Shown here: in pieces, positions 24,993-34,193 of the stretch
Layout: each line of letters starts with the position of its first letter
Numbering within the stretch: position 1 is the first letter of the stretch
Notes under the pieces: generated by a model
What the model was told of the DNA's origin: nothing
The model's database searches: none
What the model saw: the letters and a program-made list of their open reading frames with translations, nothing else
Assembly (NCBI RefSeq): GCF_040196175.1
Contig: NZ_JBEFNF010000002.1
Span: forward strand, 124,001 to 188,000
DNA length: 64,000 nt
Direction of reading: 5' to 3'
DNA from: Halospina sp040196175
Lineage (GTDB): Bacteria; Pseudomonadota; Gammaproteobacteria; Pseudomonadales; Oleiphilaceae
Translations under genes and position numbers: made by a program

Positions 24993-26315
24993 TCAGTCCC
25001 GCCGGGTTATCAGTATGGCTTTAACCCTCAGCCCACCCAGTGGTGAGTCGTCAAAGGTTAATTGACCGCCGTACTGCTCGACGATGTCAGCCGCGATGGC
25101 TAATCCCAGCCCGGAGCCCGGGTGATCTTCATCCTTGCGCCAGCCGCGTTCTGCCAGTGAATCGCGTTGTTCTTCGGGGCAGCCAGGCCCGTCATCGTCA
25201 ACAGTGAGTAATGTCTCTTCGCCAATCCGATCCACGCTCACTCGCACGGAGTGATGACACCATTTGCAGGCGTTGTCGATGAGGACTCCGGCCAGTTCCA
25301 GGAAGTCCTCTCGGTCCAAAGGTAGTCTCAGATCCGGTGTGGCTTGGATATCAAAAGCGATTTTTTTGTGAGCATAGACTCTGGTGAAGACCTCGACCAG
25401 TTCAGACACCGCGGTGGCAGGGGCCAGGGTAGCGCCTGGCATGCCACCGCCGGCGAGGCGTGCACGACGGAGCTCGCGCTCAACAATGTTGCGCATGACC
25501 GCGACCTGACGATGGAGTTCGTCGGACGAGTGCGGCTCGTTTTCATTGAGGCCATCGAGTACGGTCAGTGGGGTCTTAAGCGCGTGGGCGAGGTTGCCCA
25601 GGGCGTTGCGCGAGCGTGCCAAGCGGCTCGAGAGCAGACTGATCAGCTGATTGATTTCAAGGATCAGAGGATTGATTTCGCGCGGGACCTGATCGGCATT
25701 GAGTGCCTCGATTTCGCCGCGTTCAAGGCGCTGAAGTTCCTGGCGGAGGGCGTTCACTGGTGCCAGTCCACGACGGACCAAGGCCGTCTGTGACAGCACG
25801 ATAAGCCCCAGCAGCAGGACGCCAAGAGCCGCTATACCACCCTGCAGCAGTCGCACTGTTGCCGTCAGCGGGCCAATATCCTCGGCAACGCCGACCACGG
25901 CGGACTGACCGGACTGGCGGAAGCCCTCAACCAGCATCATGAGCGGTTGGTCCTCGGGCCCTTGAGCACGGAACGTGCGACGCTCGCCGGGGTCGAGATC
26001 CGGCAGATTCAGTTGATGGTCCCAGAGAGAACGGGAACGCTCGGGCGCGCTGCCCTCTGTTTCAATCTGGAAATAGTGGCCGGAGTAGGGCTGTTGATAG
26101 ATCTGGGTGAGCTGTTTGCTCTGGTGTGGCGGTGCCTCCTGACTCAGTTCCACGCCGGCGACCAGGGTCTCGAGGTCGTGTTCCAAGCGGGTGAGCACAA
26201 AGTCGTCTACCAGCTGGCGCGCGCTATAGCTGACCAGGACGACTGTCAGCAAGGTCGCTATCGCCACTGGAATGGCGATCCCAATAGCAAGGCGGGATTG
26301 CAGACTGGTTCGCAC
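24993..26315 (-). CDS. Membrane sensor histidine kinase
   Basis: A 440-residue sensor kinase with two membrane segments (about residues 12-31 and 157-176) flanking a periplasmic sensor domain of about 125 residues, a HAMP-like stretch, the H-box NLAHALKTPL with phosphorylated His244, the N-box LIDNACKW, and G-boxes DDDGPGC and GSGLGLAIA. The layout is that of PhoQ/QseC-like kinases. It sits 11 bases after its response regulator and downstream of a PepSY protein and a cytochrome b. The signal is unknown; metal, NO or redox stress would fit the neighbours. Confidence 0.88.
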   Translation of the reverse strand: MRTSLQSRLAIGIAIPVAIATLLTVVLVSYSARQLVDDFVLTRLEHDLETLVAGVELSQEAPPHQSKQLTQIYQQPYSGHYFQIETEGSAPERSRSLWDHQLNLPDLDPGERRTFRAQGPEDQPLMMLVEGFRQSGQSAVVGVAEDIGPLTATVRLLQGGIAALGVLLLGLIVLSQTALVRRGLAPVNALRQELQRLERGEIEALNADQVPREINPLILEINQLISLLSSRLARSRNALGNLAHALKTPLTVLDGLNENEPHSSDELHRQVAVMRNIVERELRRARLAGGGMPGATLAPATAVSELVEVFTRVYAHKKIAFDIQATPDLRLPLDREDFLELAGVLIDNACKWCHHSVRVSVDRIGEETLLTVDDDGPGCPEEQRDSLAERGWRKDEDHPGSGLGLAIAADIVEQYGGQLTFDDSPLGGLRVKAILITRRD

Positions 26316-26326
26316 CCTGAACTCCC

Positions 26327-27010
26327 TCAGCCGTCCTGTGACCGGAAAACACCGGGATGAAAGACATAGCCCTGGCCGCGACGGGTCTCGATGGCATCGT
26401 GCCCGATCTTGCGGCGCAATCGATTGATATAGACCTCGATGACATTGCTGTCTCTGTCCTGGTCGTATTCATAAACGTGCTCGGTAAGGCGGCTCTTCGA
26501 CAGGAGAGAATCCGGATGAAGCATCAGGTAGCGCAACAGGCGGAACTCGGTACCAGTGAGTTCCATACCAGTGCCGGTGGGCAAAAGCGCTTCCTGGCGA
26601 TCCTCATCCAGTGTCAGACCACCCGCGGTCAGCACACCACCGGGTTGGTTGCCGGCACGGTGGATCAAGGCGTTGAGCCGGGCGATGAGTTCCTCGGTAT
26701 GAAAGGGTTTACCCAGGTAGTCATCGGCCCCGGCCTTGAAGCCATCCACCTTTTCATGCCATGCATCCCGAGCGGTGAGTATCAGAACCGGAAGGGCGTT
26801 ACCCGCTTTTCGCCAGTTCCGCAGCACCTCCAGTCCGGCGCGCCCGGGGAGCCCGAGATCCAGAACAGCCACATCGTAAGCTTCTTCCTCGCCCAGGTAC
26901 TGCGCTTCAATACCGTCGCCGGTGACATCTGTGGCAAAGCCCGCGTCACTCAGTGCTTTCCTGAGCTGTTCGGCGAGCGCGGCCTCATCCTCGATCAGTA
27001 ACAGCCTCAT
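26327..27010 (-). CDS. OmpR-family response regulator
   Basis: A 227-residue regulator with a receiver domain (phosphoacceptor Asp51 in VLDLGLPGRAG, Lys of LGKPF near residue 101) and a C-terminal winged helix of the OmpR/PhoB class ending in NRLRRKIGHD and RGQGYVF. It is the cognate partner of the kinase that follows. Its targets probably include its own operon and perhaps the RND efflux genes just upstream on the same strand, but no operator is obvious. Confidence 0.92.
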   Translation of the reverse strand: MRLLLIEDEAALAEQLRKALSDAGFATDVTGDGIEAQYLGEEEAYDVAVLDLGLPGRAGLEVLRNWRKAGNALPVLILTARDAWHEKVDGFKAGADDYLGKPFHTEELIARLNALIHRAGNQPGGVLTAGGLTLDEDRQEALLPTGTGMELTGTEFRLLRYLMLHPDSLLSKSRLTEHVYEYDQDRDSNVIEVYINRLRRKIGHDAIETRRGQGYVFHPGVFRSQDG

Positions 27011-27021
27011 CTTCTGGTCAC

Positions 27022-27330
27022 CTAATCCTCTTCGCCCAGGAATTCGCCGGTAACCGCGTTAAAACGCAGTTCACGGACCTCTCCCGATGGGGCAAGGATT
27101 TCGAGTTCGTAGATGTGTTCATCGTCCTCGCGCTCCAGCTCCACTTCCAGCACTCGGCTGTCGGGATAGTTCTGGCGGAAGGTTGTGAGGATCTGCTCAA
27201 GACCAACGATGGCCTCGTTCTCGTGCAGTTCCCGAACCTCGTCATGATCGGCCCCCGCAACCGGAATAACGGCTGCGAGGAGCAGAGCGGCGGCCATCAG
27301 CGGCCGCCATTCGCGTGTGATTGTCATCAT
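27022..27330 (-). CDS. Small exported PepSY-domain protein
   Basis: A 102-residue secreted protein: signal peptide ending near AGADHDE, then one PepSY-like domain with the pattern of the family (DSRVLEVELERED, YELEILAPSGEVRELRFNAVTGEFLG). It overlaps the upstream cytochrome b gene by four bases and is followed by the two-component genes. PepSY proteins often inhibit or sense at the membrane in such operons, so it may modulate the kinase. Confidence 0.8.
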   Translation of the reverse strand: MMTITREWRPLMAAALLLAAVIPVAGADHDEVRELHENEAIVGLEQILTTFRQNYPDSRVLEVELEREDDEHIYELEILAPSGEVRELRFNAVTGEFLGEED

Positions 27331-27986
27331 TGGCCTCGTTTGTAGCCGCTAAACATGGACCGAACCAGGTTCTGGCGCTCGCGGATGCTTTCTACGATGA
27401 CGGCGATCACGTGAAGAATCACCAGCGCAAGCGTCAGGTTGGCAAACAACTCATGGACCCCCTCAGCTGTCTCCACCAGGGCTCTTTCCTCATGCTCGTG
27501 CTCCTCATTGGCATCGCTTTTGTTTTCTTCAAATTCATAGCGGGTTGCTTCAGAGGTGCTCTCACTCTGCATCTGCGGCGCGGCAACCAGCCACCCGGCC
27601 AGGGGGCCTTCACCCTCTTCCCCGGCCAGCACTACCATGCCGCCACCACAGGTGATGAGCAGGGACAGAATGATCGCCAGGATCATGGCACTGCCAGCCG
27701 GGTTATGTCCCCTGTAATACTCAGCGCGACCCCGGACATTGTCGCGCAGGTACGCCAGAATCCTCCCGGGCGAGAAAATAAAGTCGCTGAAGCGGGCATG
27801 CTCGCTCCCGACAAAGCCCCAGATGATGCGTAATACCAACAGCGCTACAATGAGATAGCCCGACCAGGCATGCAGCCACTCGGGCTCGCCTTCGGTGAAG
27901 TAGGCGGTAAAGAAAGCCACCACCAGTAGCCAGTGGAAGATGCGTATGAACGGGTCCCAGACCCGCACCTGATTGTCCTGTTTCAT
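27327..27986 (-). CDS. Cytochrome b561-type membrane protein
   Basis: A 219-residue di-heme-type cytochrome b with four predicted membrane helices. Likely heme ligands are the histidines in RIFHWLL (residue 18), LHAWSGY (residue 38) and the C-terminal helix VHELFANLTLALVILHV. A highly charged acidic, His-containing loop (EENKSDANEEHEHEER) lies between helices three and four and is unusual. It resembles the Ni/Fe-hydrogenase or b561 type cytochromes often next to PepSY proteins and QseBC-like regulators. GGAGAACC precedes the ATG. Confidence 0.85.
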   Translation of the reverse strand: MKQDNQVRVWDPFIRIFHWLLVVAFFTAYFTEGEPEWLHAWSGYLIVALLVLRIIWGFVGSEHARFSDFIFSPGRILAYLRDNVRGRAEYYRGHNPAGSAMILAIILSLLITCGGGMVVLAGEEGEGPLAGWLVAAPQMQSESTSEATRYEFEENKSDANEEHEHEERALVETAEGVHELFANLTLALVILHVIAVIVESIRERQNLVRSMFSGYKRGQ

Positions 27987-28074
27987 GGTTGGTTCTCCGC
28001 TGTCTATGGCTTGATGATTTCAGCCTAGGCGGAGAACCTTAATTCAGTCTTAAAAGGGCTCCGGTTTATCCCGT

Positions 28075-31000
28075 TCAGTGCGCCGAATCCGCATCGGTGC
28101 TGGTGAGACCAAGGTCGCTCAGGATAGCGTAGAGCGCGGGCAGCGCGATCAGAATCAGCACGGTGGAAATCAGCAGACCGAACACAATGGAAATGACCAG
28201 GGGAATGACCGCCATGGCCTGGGTGCTGGTCTCGGTCAGCAGCGGCAGCAGACCCGCGATGGTGGTGCTGGAGGTGATGAAAATGGCCCGGAAGCGGTCG
28301 CGGCTGGCCCGGCTGGCGGCACTCAGGGCATCCAGCCCGCTCTCCCGGTGGATGCGGATAAACTGCACCAGCAGGATGGCGTTGTTCACCACTATCCCTG
28401 CCAGTGAGGCTGCGCCGATCAGTGACGGCATGGACAGGTTGTACCCCATCAGGATATGGCCCCAGATAGCGCCCATGAAGGCTACAGGGATCGCCAGCAT
28501 GACGATCACGGGCTCGATATAACTGCGGAACTGGAACGACAGAATCAGGAATATGCCCACCAGCCCGATCACCAGGCCCCGCGCGATGGACTGGCCGGTC
28601 TCCCGGGAGCGTGCGGTCTGACCTTCAACGGTGATCCTGAGGCCTGGGTAGCGGTCCTTAAGATCCGAAAAGGTTGCCTCTTTCAGGTCGCCCACAATGG
28701 CAGCGGCGTTAGCCGTTTGCGCATCGACGTCCGCAGTGACGGTTGCGGTGCGCAGGCCGTCGATCCGCGTGATCTGACCCCAGTCCCGCGAGTCCTCGAT
28801 CCGGGCCACCTCGGTCAGTGGCACTGCCTCGTCATTGGCGCTGAATACGACACTGTCGGTCAGAAAGTCCAGTGTATTCCTTTCCGTTGCCTTCTGACGC
28901 AGCAGTACCTCGATGTACTGATCCCCCACCTGGACAGAGTCGACAATGTCACCGAGTAGTCCCGTCCGGATCTGGTTCGCCACATCACGGGCATCAATAC
29001 CCAGCGCCAGCGCGCTTTCCCTGAGTGACAGCAGGCGCTGGGGTTTGCCGGGCCGGAGGTCGTCCATGATGTTGAAGGTGCCGGCGTAATCGCCGATGGC
29101 TGTGGACAGGTCCGTGGCAGCCCGCTTCAGGGTGGGCAGATCCTCGTGCTGCAGGCCGACCTCGATGGGAATGCCCGCGGGGCCGAAACCGGGCTCCTGG
29201 ATGTTGAGGCTGACCAGGCCATAGATGGCGCCAATGCCCTCATACCAGCGGCGTCTGAGCGTATCCAGGTTCGTGGTCCGCTCTTCCGCCGTCAGCAGGT
29301 CAACCATGACGGTTGCGATGTGGGGCCCGGTTTCTCCGGCGCTGGCATGGTGATTGAAACGGGTCTGGATGTTCTCAACCAGAGGCTGCTCTCCGGGCTG
29401 GCGCGGCGTCAGGTCTTTGTTGATCGACTGCATGGCCCCGCTGACCTGGTCCGTAACCGCCTCGGTGCGTTCGAGCGGGGTGCCTTGGGGCATGAGGATG
29501 CGCGCTTCCAGCACGTCGCCTTCTATATCCGGCATCCCCTCCATCTTGATCACGCCATAGGCGATCACGCCGAAAGAGCCGAACAGGAACAGAAGTGTTA
29601 TCGCCAGCACCCAATAGCGCGCGTGGATGGCGCGGTCCGCGACCCGTCCGGTCTGTTCCCGTAGGGCCTCAAAGCGTCGGGTAAAGCTGGCCCTGACGCG
29701 GGAATCGGAGGCCCCCTCCAGGGCCCGGAGGCTTCCCTTGAGATGATGGGGCAGGATCCAGAAGGCCTCGATAAGGCTGGCGGCCAGGGCGGCGAGAAGG
29801 GCAACCGGCAGCACTTCGAGCACCGCCCCCATTTCCCCGGCCAGGAACGCCAGGGGCAGGAATACGGAGGCGGTGGTGAGAAAGGAGGACATGACGCCGG
29901 GAAAGACCTGGCGAGCGCCATGCGCGGCGGCCTCCAGCGCGGACCGGTCCTGCGTGGCACTGGCCGCAATGTTGTCGGTAATGACCACCGCATCGTCCAT
30001 GACGATACCAATGGCCATCAGCAGGGCGACCAGGGTGATCATGTTCAGCGTAAGCCCGGTCGCCATCATGACCGCAAAGGCCCCGGCAAAGGCGGCAGGC
30101 AGTCCGAACAGCGCCCAGAGCGCGAGGCGTGGGCGGAAGAAAAGGCTCAGGACCAGCCCGACCAGCACCAGCCCGAAAATGCCGTTTTCCACCAGCATCT
30201 GAAGGCGGTCGCGAACGATGGACGTCATGTTCTGGGTCAGGTCAAGATTGACCGTATCGGCTCGCGCGTTCAGTTCCCGGTTGCGGAAATCCTCAAGTTC
30301 GTCCATGACGCGCAACGCATCCGCCCCAAGGCTCTTGTGTACTTCCAGAATGATGGCCCGTTCACCGTTGAACGTGACCCGTTCCTCCTCCCGTTCATGG
30401 GTGACGCTGATGTCAGCAATATCGCCCAGCCGGATCTCAGCGCCACTGCGGCCACTGATCACCTGGATATCCTTGAGTGCTTCAGCGTGCCGGCGCTGAT
30501 CCACAAATCGAAGCTGGACGTCCTGCCGCTCTGTTTCCACGGTACCCAGCGGCATATCGAGATTCTGGCGCTTCAGGGCCGCGGCGATATCCGTGCTTGC
30601 CAGGTCATACTGGCGCAACTGGTCCCGCGAGACTTCCACCTGCCACTGGCGCTGTGACAGCCCCTGAGTCACAACGTCCGCGACACCGTCGAGGCGCAGA
30701 AGCCCATCCTCCAGATCGTCCGCGTAGGCTTCCAGATCGTTGAAGGACATGGGCCCGGAAACGGCGAGGGCGGCCACCAGATTGGTCCGGTGGCGTTCTT
30801 CGATGATCGGATCCTCGGCCCGCTCGGGCAGGTTCTGGAGGGCCTCGATTTCCGTGCGGATGTCATCCAGGAAACGTCCCATGTCGCCACCGCGTTCCAT
30901 GCTGGCCACGGCCCGGGCCATGTTGTCCCGGGCGGTGCAGGTGAGCTCTTCCAGGTTCTCCACCCGCTGCAGGGCCTCGTTGAAACGCCGGCAGATGGCC

Positions 31001-31176
31001 TCTTCCACGTCCGCTGCCGTTGCCCCCCGGTACTCCATGGTGATGCTGACTTCCGGCGGGCGGTAATCGGGGAAGGTCTCGCGCTTGAGGTTGGGCGCGG
31101 CGAACAGCCCGATGGCCAGAATCAGAATCAGCAGCAGGTTGCCCGCCGTGGGGTGGGCGGCAAACCAGCGGATCAT
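28075..31176 (-). CDS. RND efflux permease, HAE-1-like
   Basis: A 1033-residue RND transporter with the standard twelve-helix, two-large-loop plan. The proton-relay region in helix 4 reads IGIVMDDAVVITDN with the paired aspartates. The N-terminal MIRWFAAHPTAGNLLLI and the missing multi-His loops make it a drug/small-molecule rather than heavy-metal exporter. It overlaps the adaptor gene by four bases and has no outer-membrane channel gene beside it, so it would borrow a TolC-type protein. Its substrate is unknown. Confidence 0.9.
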   Translation of the reverse strand: MIRWFAAHPTAGNLLLILILAIGLFAAPNLKRETFPDYRPPEVSITMEYRGATAADVEEAICRRFNEALQRVENLEELTCTARDNMARAVASMERGGDMGRFLDDIRTEIEALQNLPERAEDPIIEERHRTNLVAALAVSGPMSFNDLEAYADDLEDGLLRLDGVADVVTQGLSQRQWQVEVSRDQLRQYDLASTDIAAALKRQNLDMPLGTVETERQDVQLRFVDQRRHAEALKDIQVISGRSGAEIRLGDIADISVTHEREEERVTFNGERAIILEVHKSLGADALRVMDELEDFRNRELNARADTVNLDLTQNMTSIVRDRLQMLVENGIFGLVLVGLVLSLFFRPRLALWALFGLPAAFAGAFAVMMATGLTLNMITLVALLMAIGIVMDDAVVITDNIAASATQDRSALEAAAHGARQVFPGVMSSFLTTASVFLPLAFLAGEMGAVLEVLPVALLAALAASLIEAFWILPHHLKGSLRALEGASDSRVRASFTRRFEALREQTGRVADRAIHARYWVLAITLLFLFGSFGVIAYGVIKMEGMPDIEGDVLEARILMPQGTPLERTEAVTDQVSGAMQSINKDLTPRQPGEQPLVENIQTRFNHHASAGETGPHIATVMVDLLTAEERTTNLDTLRRRWYEGIGAIYGLVSLNIQEPGFGPAGIPIEVGLQHEDLPTLKRAATDLSTAIGDYAGTFNIMDDLRPGKPQRLLSLRESALALGIDARDVANQIRTGLLGDIVDSVQVGDQYIEVLLRQKATERNTLDFLTDSVVFSANDEAVPLTEVARIEDSRDWGQITRIDGLRTATVTADVDAQTANAAAIVGDLKEATFSDLKDRYPGLRITVEGQTARSRETGQSIARGLVIGLVGIFLILSFQFRSYIEPVIVMLAIPVAFMGAIWGHILMGYNLSMPSLIGAASLAGIVVNNAILLVQFIRIHRESGLDALSAASRASRDRFRAIFITSSTTIAGLLPLLTETSTQAMAVIPLVISIVFGLLISTVLILIALPALYAILSDLGLTSTDADSAH

Positions 31177-32558
31177 GGAGCGGAACTCCGGGCCTGGTTG
31201 CGGATGGTGTTGAGAGCGTCTTCATCGCGGTTCGGGCTGAGCCGGGTGCCGTCGATGGCGGGAACCAGATCATCCAGCACCAGCCGCTCCCCGGGGGTCA
31301 CTCCCTCGCGGATGACCGAAAGATCATTCTGGGTCCACGCCACCGAGACCCTGCGCCGTTCAAGGCGGTCGCCGTCATCGGCCAGATAGACGGTATCCCC
31401 GTGGATGCTCGCTGCGGGAACCACAATCACCTCATCCGGTGTCGGCAGCGACAGGGTGCCCTGCACGTACATATCCCGCACCAGCGGTGGCTGCTCGGGC
31501 GGGTTGGCATTGCGGTAGGGCTCATCCACGCTCAGTACCACCTGGACGGTGCGCGTTCCCGGGTCGAGGCCGCTGGCAACACGCGTGACACTGGCATCCC
31601 AGGTCGTGTCCGGATCACCGGCCAGTGAAAGCTGCGCATCGATCCTGCTGAGATCAATACGGCGGTGGAGATCCGCTATGTTGTCTTTCAATTCAGCGGG
31701 TGGCATGTCCGGTAACTGGCGTAAAAGGCGGCGCAGCTGGGCGACCGGGAGCTGGATGACGGCTTCTGCAGTTGCAATGCCATCGGCCTTGAACAGGGTC
31801 TGTCCCGGGCGCACCTCTTCGTCCTGTTCCACATTGGCCTTATGGATGCGCAGGTCAAAAGGCGCACTGAAATGGGTGTCCTCAAGATCCTGTCTGGCCT
31901 GTCCCAGGGCCGCTTCTGTGCGGGCGATGCGAGCTTCCAGGTTGTCCCTCTGGCTCGGGATCAGTGCGAGTTCATTCTCCAGCGACTGCACGGCCTGACG
32001 CTGCTGGAGGGTGGCGCGTTCCTGTTCATCCAACCGGGTGCGGGAGACAGCGTCCCTTTCGGCAAGATTGCGAATCCGTTCGAGTTCCTTTTCCGCCAGG
32101 GCCAGGCGCTCCTTCTCCAGCTCCAGCAGCAGGCGGGTATTGGCGGCTTTCTGTTCAAGCTGGCGCTTGTCGCTGCGCGCCGAGGCAAGGTCCGCTTCCG
32201 CGCTGGCGACCGCCAGTTCGTACCGGGTTGGATCGATCTGCAGCAGTTCCGTGCCTTCATTGATCAGGTTGCCGCTTTCGAGATCGGGGTGACGTTCGGT
32301 GATGCGGCTGCCAACCCGTGCGACTGCCTGCCAGCGTCGTGCCGCGCGGACGTTGCCGTAACCCTTGGCCTCAACGCGGAAGGGCATGGGGGTTATGGGC
32401 ATCACCCGCACACTGCGGGCTTCAGTGGCTGAATCAGATTCCGCGGGCCCCGGCCTGAGATTAGCCATTACCACTATAAAAACGATGCCTGCCACCAGCG
32501 ACAGAGCAATGATGAGCAGATTCTTCCAGCGTGACGGTATGGCCAAGTGAGGTCCCAA
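31173..32558 (-). CDS. RND efflux periplasmic adaptor
   Basis: A 461-residue membrane-fusion protein: one N-terminal anchor helix (about residues 13-30), a barrel-sandwich hybrid, and a long alpha-helical hairpin rich in Glu, Leu, Arg and Ala (about residues 120-215) that forms a coiled coil. It links the following RND permease to an outer-membrane channel. The start lies 72 bases after nirN, and the gap holds an NsrR-type half site at 32576-32585. Confidence 0.88.
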   Translation of the reverse strand: MGPHLAIPSRWKNLLIIALSLVAGIVFIVVMANLRPGPAESDSATEARSVRVMPITPMPFRVEAKGYGNVRAARRWQAVARVGSRITERHPDLESGNLINEGTELLQIDPTRYELAVASAEADLASARSDKRQLEQKAANTRLLLELEKERLALAEKELERIRNLAERDAVSRTRLDEQERATLQQRQAVQSLENELALIPSQRDNLEARIARTEAALGQARQDLEDTHFSAPFDLRIHKANVEQDEEVRPGQTLFKADGIATAEAVIQLPVAQLRRLLRQLPDMPPAELKDNIADLHRRIDLSRIDAQLSLAGDPDTTWDASVTRVASGLDPGTRTVQVVLSVDEPYRNANPPEQPPLVRDMYVQGTLSLPTPDEVIVVPAASIHGDTVYLADDGDRLERRRVSVAWTQNDLSVIREGVTPGERLVLDDLVPAIDGTRLSPNRDEDALNTIRNQARSSAP

Positions 32559-32575
32559 AGGCGGTCTGCATTTAA

Positions 32576-32585
32576 TAAAGATTTA
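32576..32585. promoter_or_regulatory. Possible NsrR half-site before the RND operon
   Basis: TAAAGATTTA is identical to one arm of the NsrR-like palindrome upstream of nnrS (42836-42845) and lies 18 bases before the adaptor start codon. Only one arm is present, so control by NsrR is speculative. Confidence 0.3.
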
Positions 32586-32630
32586 TCTAATACGTTAACC
32601 CCGGGCGGTAATTCTTTACAATGACATCCG

Positions 32631-34193
32631 TCAGTGACTGGTGCCCTCTTCGTACTGGATCTTATTCCAGACGTTGTACTTGCCGGAGGGCTTCTTCATG
32701 GGAATGCGCTTGAGCTCTTCCAGGGTATCGGCATCATAGACGATGACCGCCCCGTCGTCGTCCCAGATGCTGAGCAGGAGCTTCTCGCCGTAACGGTCAA
32801 ACTCCACGTGGGCGGATGTCTTGCCAGGCTCCGGCTGGAGCGTCTTCTCGATTGCCAGGGTCTGCTTGTCAATCACATGGACCTTGTCATTGTTGGGACC
32901 GAAGAAGACATCCACCCACGCGTAGCGGGAATTCTCGTGGCTGCGCATGAAAAAGCCCGGGCCGGCGGTTTCGAGGGTCTTGAGAACCTCCCAGTTCTCC
33001 ATGTCGATGATGGAGACAGCACCGGTGCGGAAGTGTGGCGTCGCCATCACGCGGCGGCCCTTGTAGTCCCAAGTGATGCCGGACCCCAGGTGGGGCATGC
33101 CAGGCAATGGCAGAGTGGCGATGGTGTCGCCGGTATCCAGGTCAATCACGTGCCCGTTCTTGCCGTCGCGCGCGGCACCGATCAGGTGCTGGTAATCCTG
33201 GTCGAAAAAGAAATCGTCGAGATGGGTTTCCGTCTCCATGCGGCGGACCTTCGCCTCACCATCGACAACACGGATTTCCCAGGCCTCGGGAATGTCCTTG
33301 AGGGCGGCAATGAAGCTGTTTCTCGGCGGCGCGGTGTAGACGGCGCTGACGCGGGAGCTTTCCATCGCTTTTGGTACGGCATCCTGGTATTCCAGGCTGT
33401 GCCAGCTGGTCTTGGCGGACTGGTTCTCATCCGGACGTGCCGCGGGGATTACCTCCATCAGGCTGAGGTCCTCGGCATCGAACAGGGCCATGGTGTGGGG
33501 CAGGTAGTTCGCTGCCAGCACATGCTCGCCATCGGCGGAGACAGCGATGTTGCGCATGTTGATACCGGCCCGGATCTCTGCAACCACCTTGAGGTTGTAC
33601 AGGTCGTACTTGGTAATCCAGCCATCCCGTGACCCAAAGTAGACAAAGCGGCCCTGCGGGCCGTATTTGGGCCCGCCATGGAGGGCGAAGCGGGTGGGGA
33701 AGCGGGTGATGGGTTCCATGCGGTCCCCATCGAGCAGGGTGACGTGATGGTCACCCTTCTCAACCACCAGGAAGAGATTCATCAGATCCGCTACATAGAT
33801 GGGGAATGGGTCGAGCGTGTCGACCGGGTTGGGCACACGGTGTGATGCCGTTATGGCCTGCTTGCTCCATTCCAGGTCGTCTTCCGGCTCGGTGTAGATG
33901 AAATCCACCAGGCGGGTGATTTCCCCGTCCGAGAGCACGTCACCATAGCCGCTCATCTGGGTGGCGTCACGGCCATTGCGGATGACGCTCTGCGCGTCCT
34001 CCCGCGACAGTCGTGAGAGGTTCTCCGGCAGAAGCGCTGGCCCGGTAACACCGAGTCGGTCGGAGCCGTGGCAGCTGGCGCAGTGTTTCTGATAGAGGGA
34101 TTCGGTGGCGCTGGCTTCGGTGTTGCTGGCCTGTAAGAGGGGTGCCATGGCGAACACAAGCAGGAAAGCAACGCTGGCTAAGGTGGGCTTCAA
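32631..34193 (-). CDS. nirN: Dihydro-heme d1 dehydrogenase NirN
   Basis: NirN performs the last step of heme d1 synthesis in the periplasm, introducing the double bond of the acrylate side chain, with electron transfer to its c-heme. The 520-residue protein has a signal peptide, a c-type domain with CASCH at residues 38-42, and an eight-bladed propeller like that of NirS that ends in MKKPSGKYNVWNK. It lacks the close match to NirS along the propeller that a true nitrite reductase would show. It overlaps nirE by four bases and ends the nirS-D-L-G-H-J-E-N run. Confidence 0.92.
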   Translation of the reverse strand: MKPTLASVAFLLVFAMAPLLQASNTEASATESLYQKHCASCHGSDRLGVTGPALLPENLSRLSREDAQSVIRNGRDATQMSGYGDVLSDGEITRLVDFIYTEPEDDLEWSKQAITASHRVPNPVDTLDPFPIYVADLMNLFLVVEKGDHHVTLLDGDRMEPITRFPTRFALHGGPKYGPQGRFVYFGSRDGWITKYDLYNLKVVAEIRAGINMRNIAVSADGEHVLAANYLPHTMALFDAEDLSLMEVIPAARPDENQSAKTSWHSLEYQDAVPKAMESSRVSAVYTAPPRNSFIAALKDIPEAWEIRVVDGEAKVRRMETETHLDDFFFDQDYQHLIGAARDGKNGHVIDLDTGDTIATLPLPGMPHLGSGITWDYKGRRVMATPHFRTGAVSIIDMENWEVLKTLETAGPGFFMRSHENSRYAWVDVFFGPNNDKVHVIDKQTLAIEKTLQPEPGKTSAHVEFDRYGEKLLLSIWDDDGAVIVYDADTLEELKRIPMKKPSGKYNVWNKIQYEEGTSH

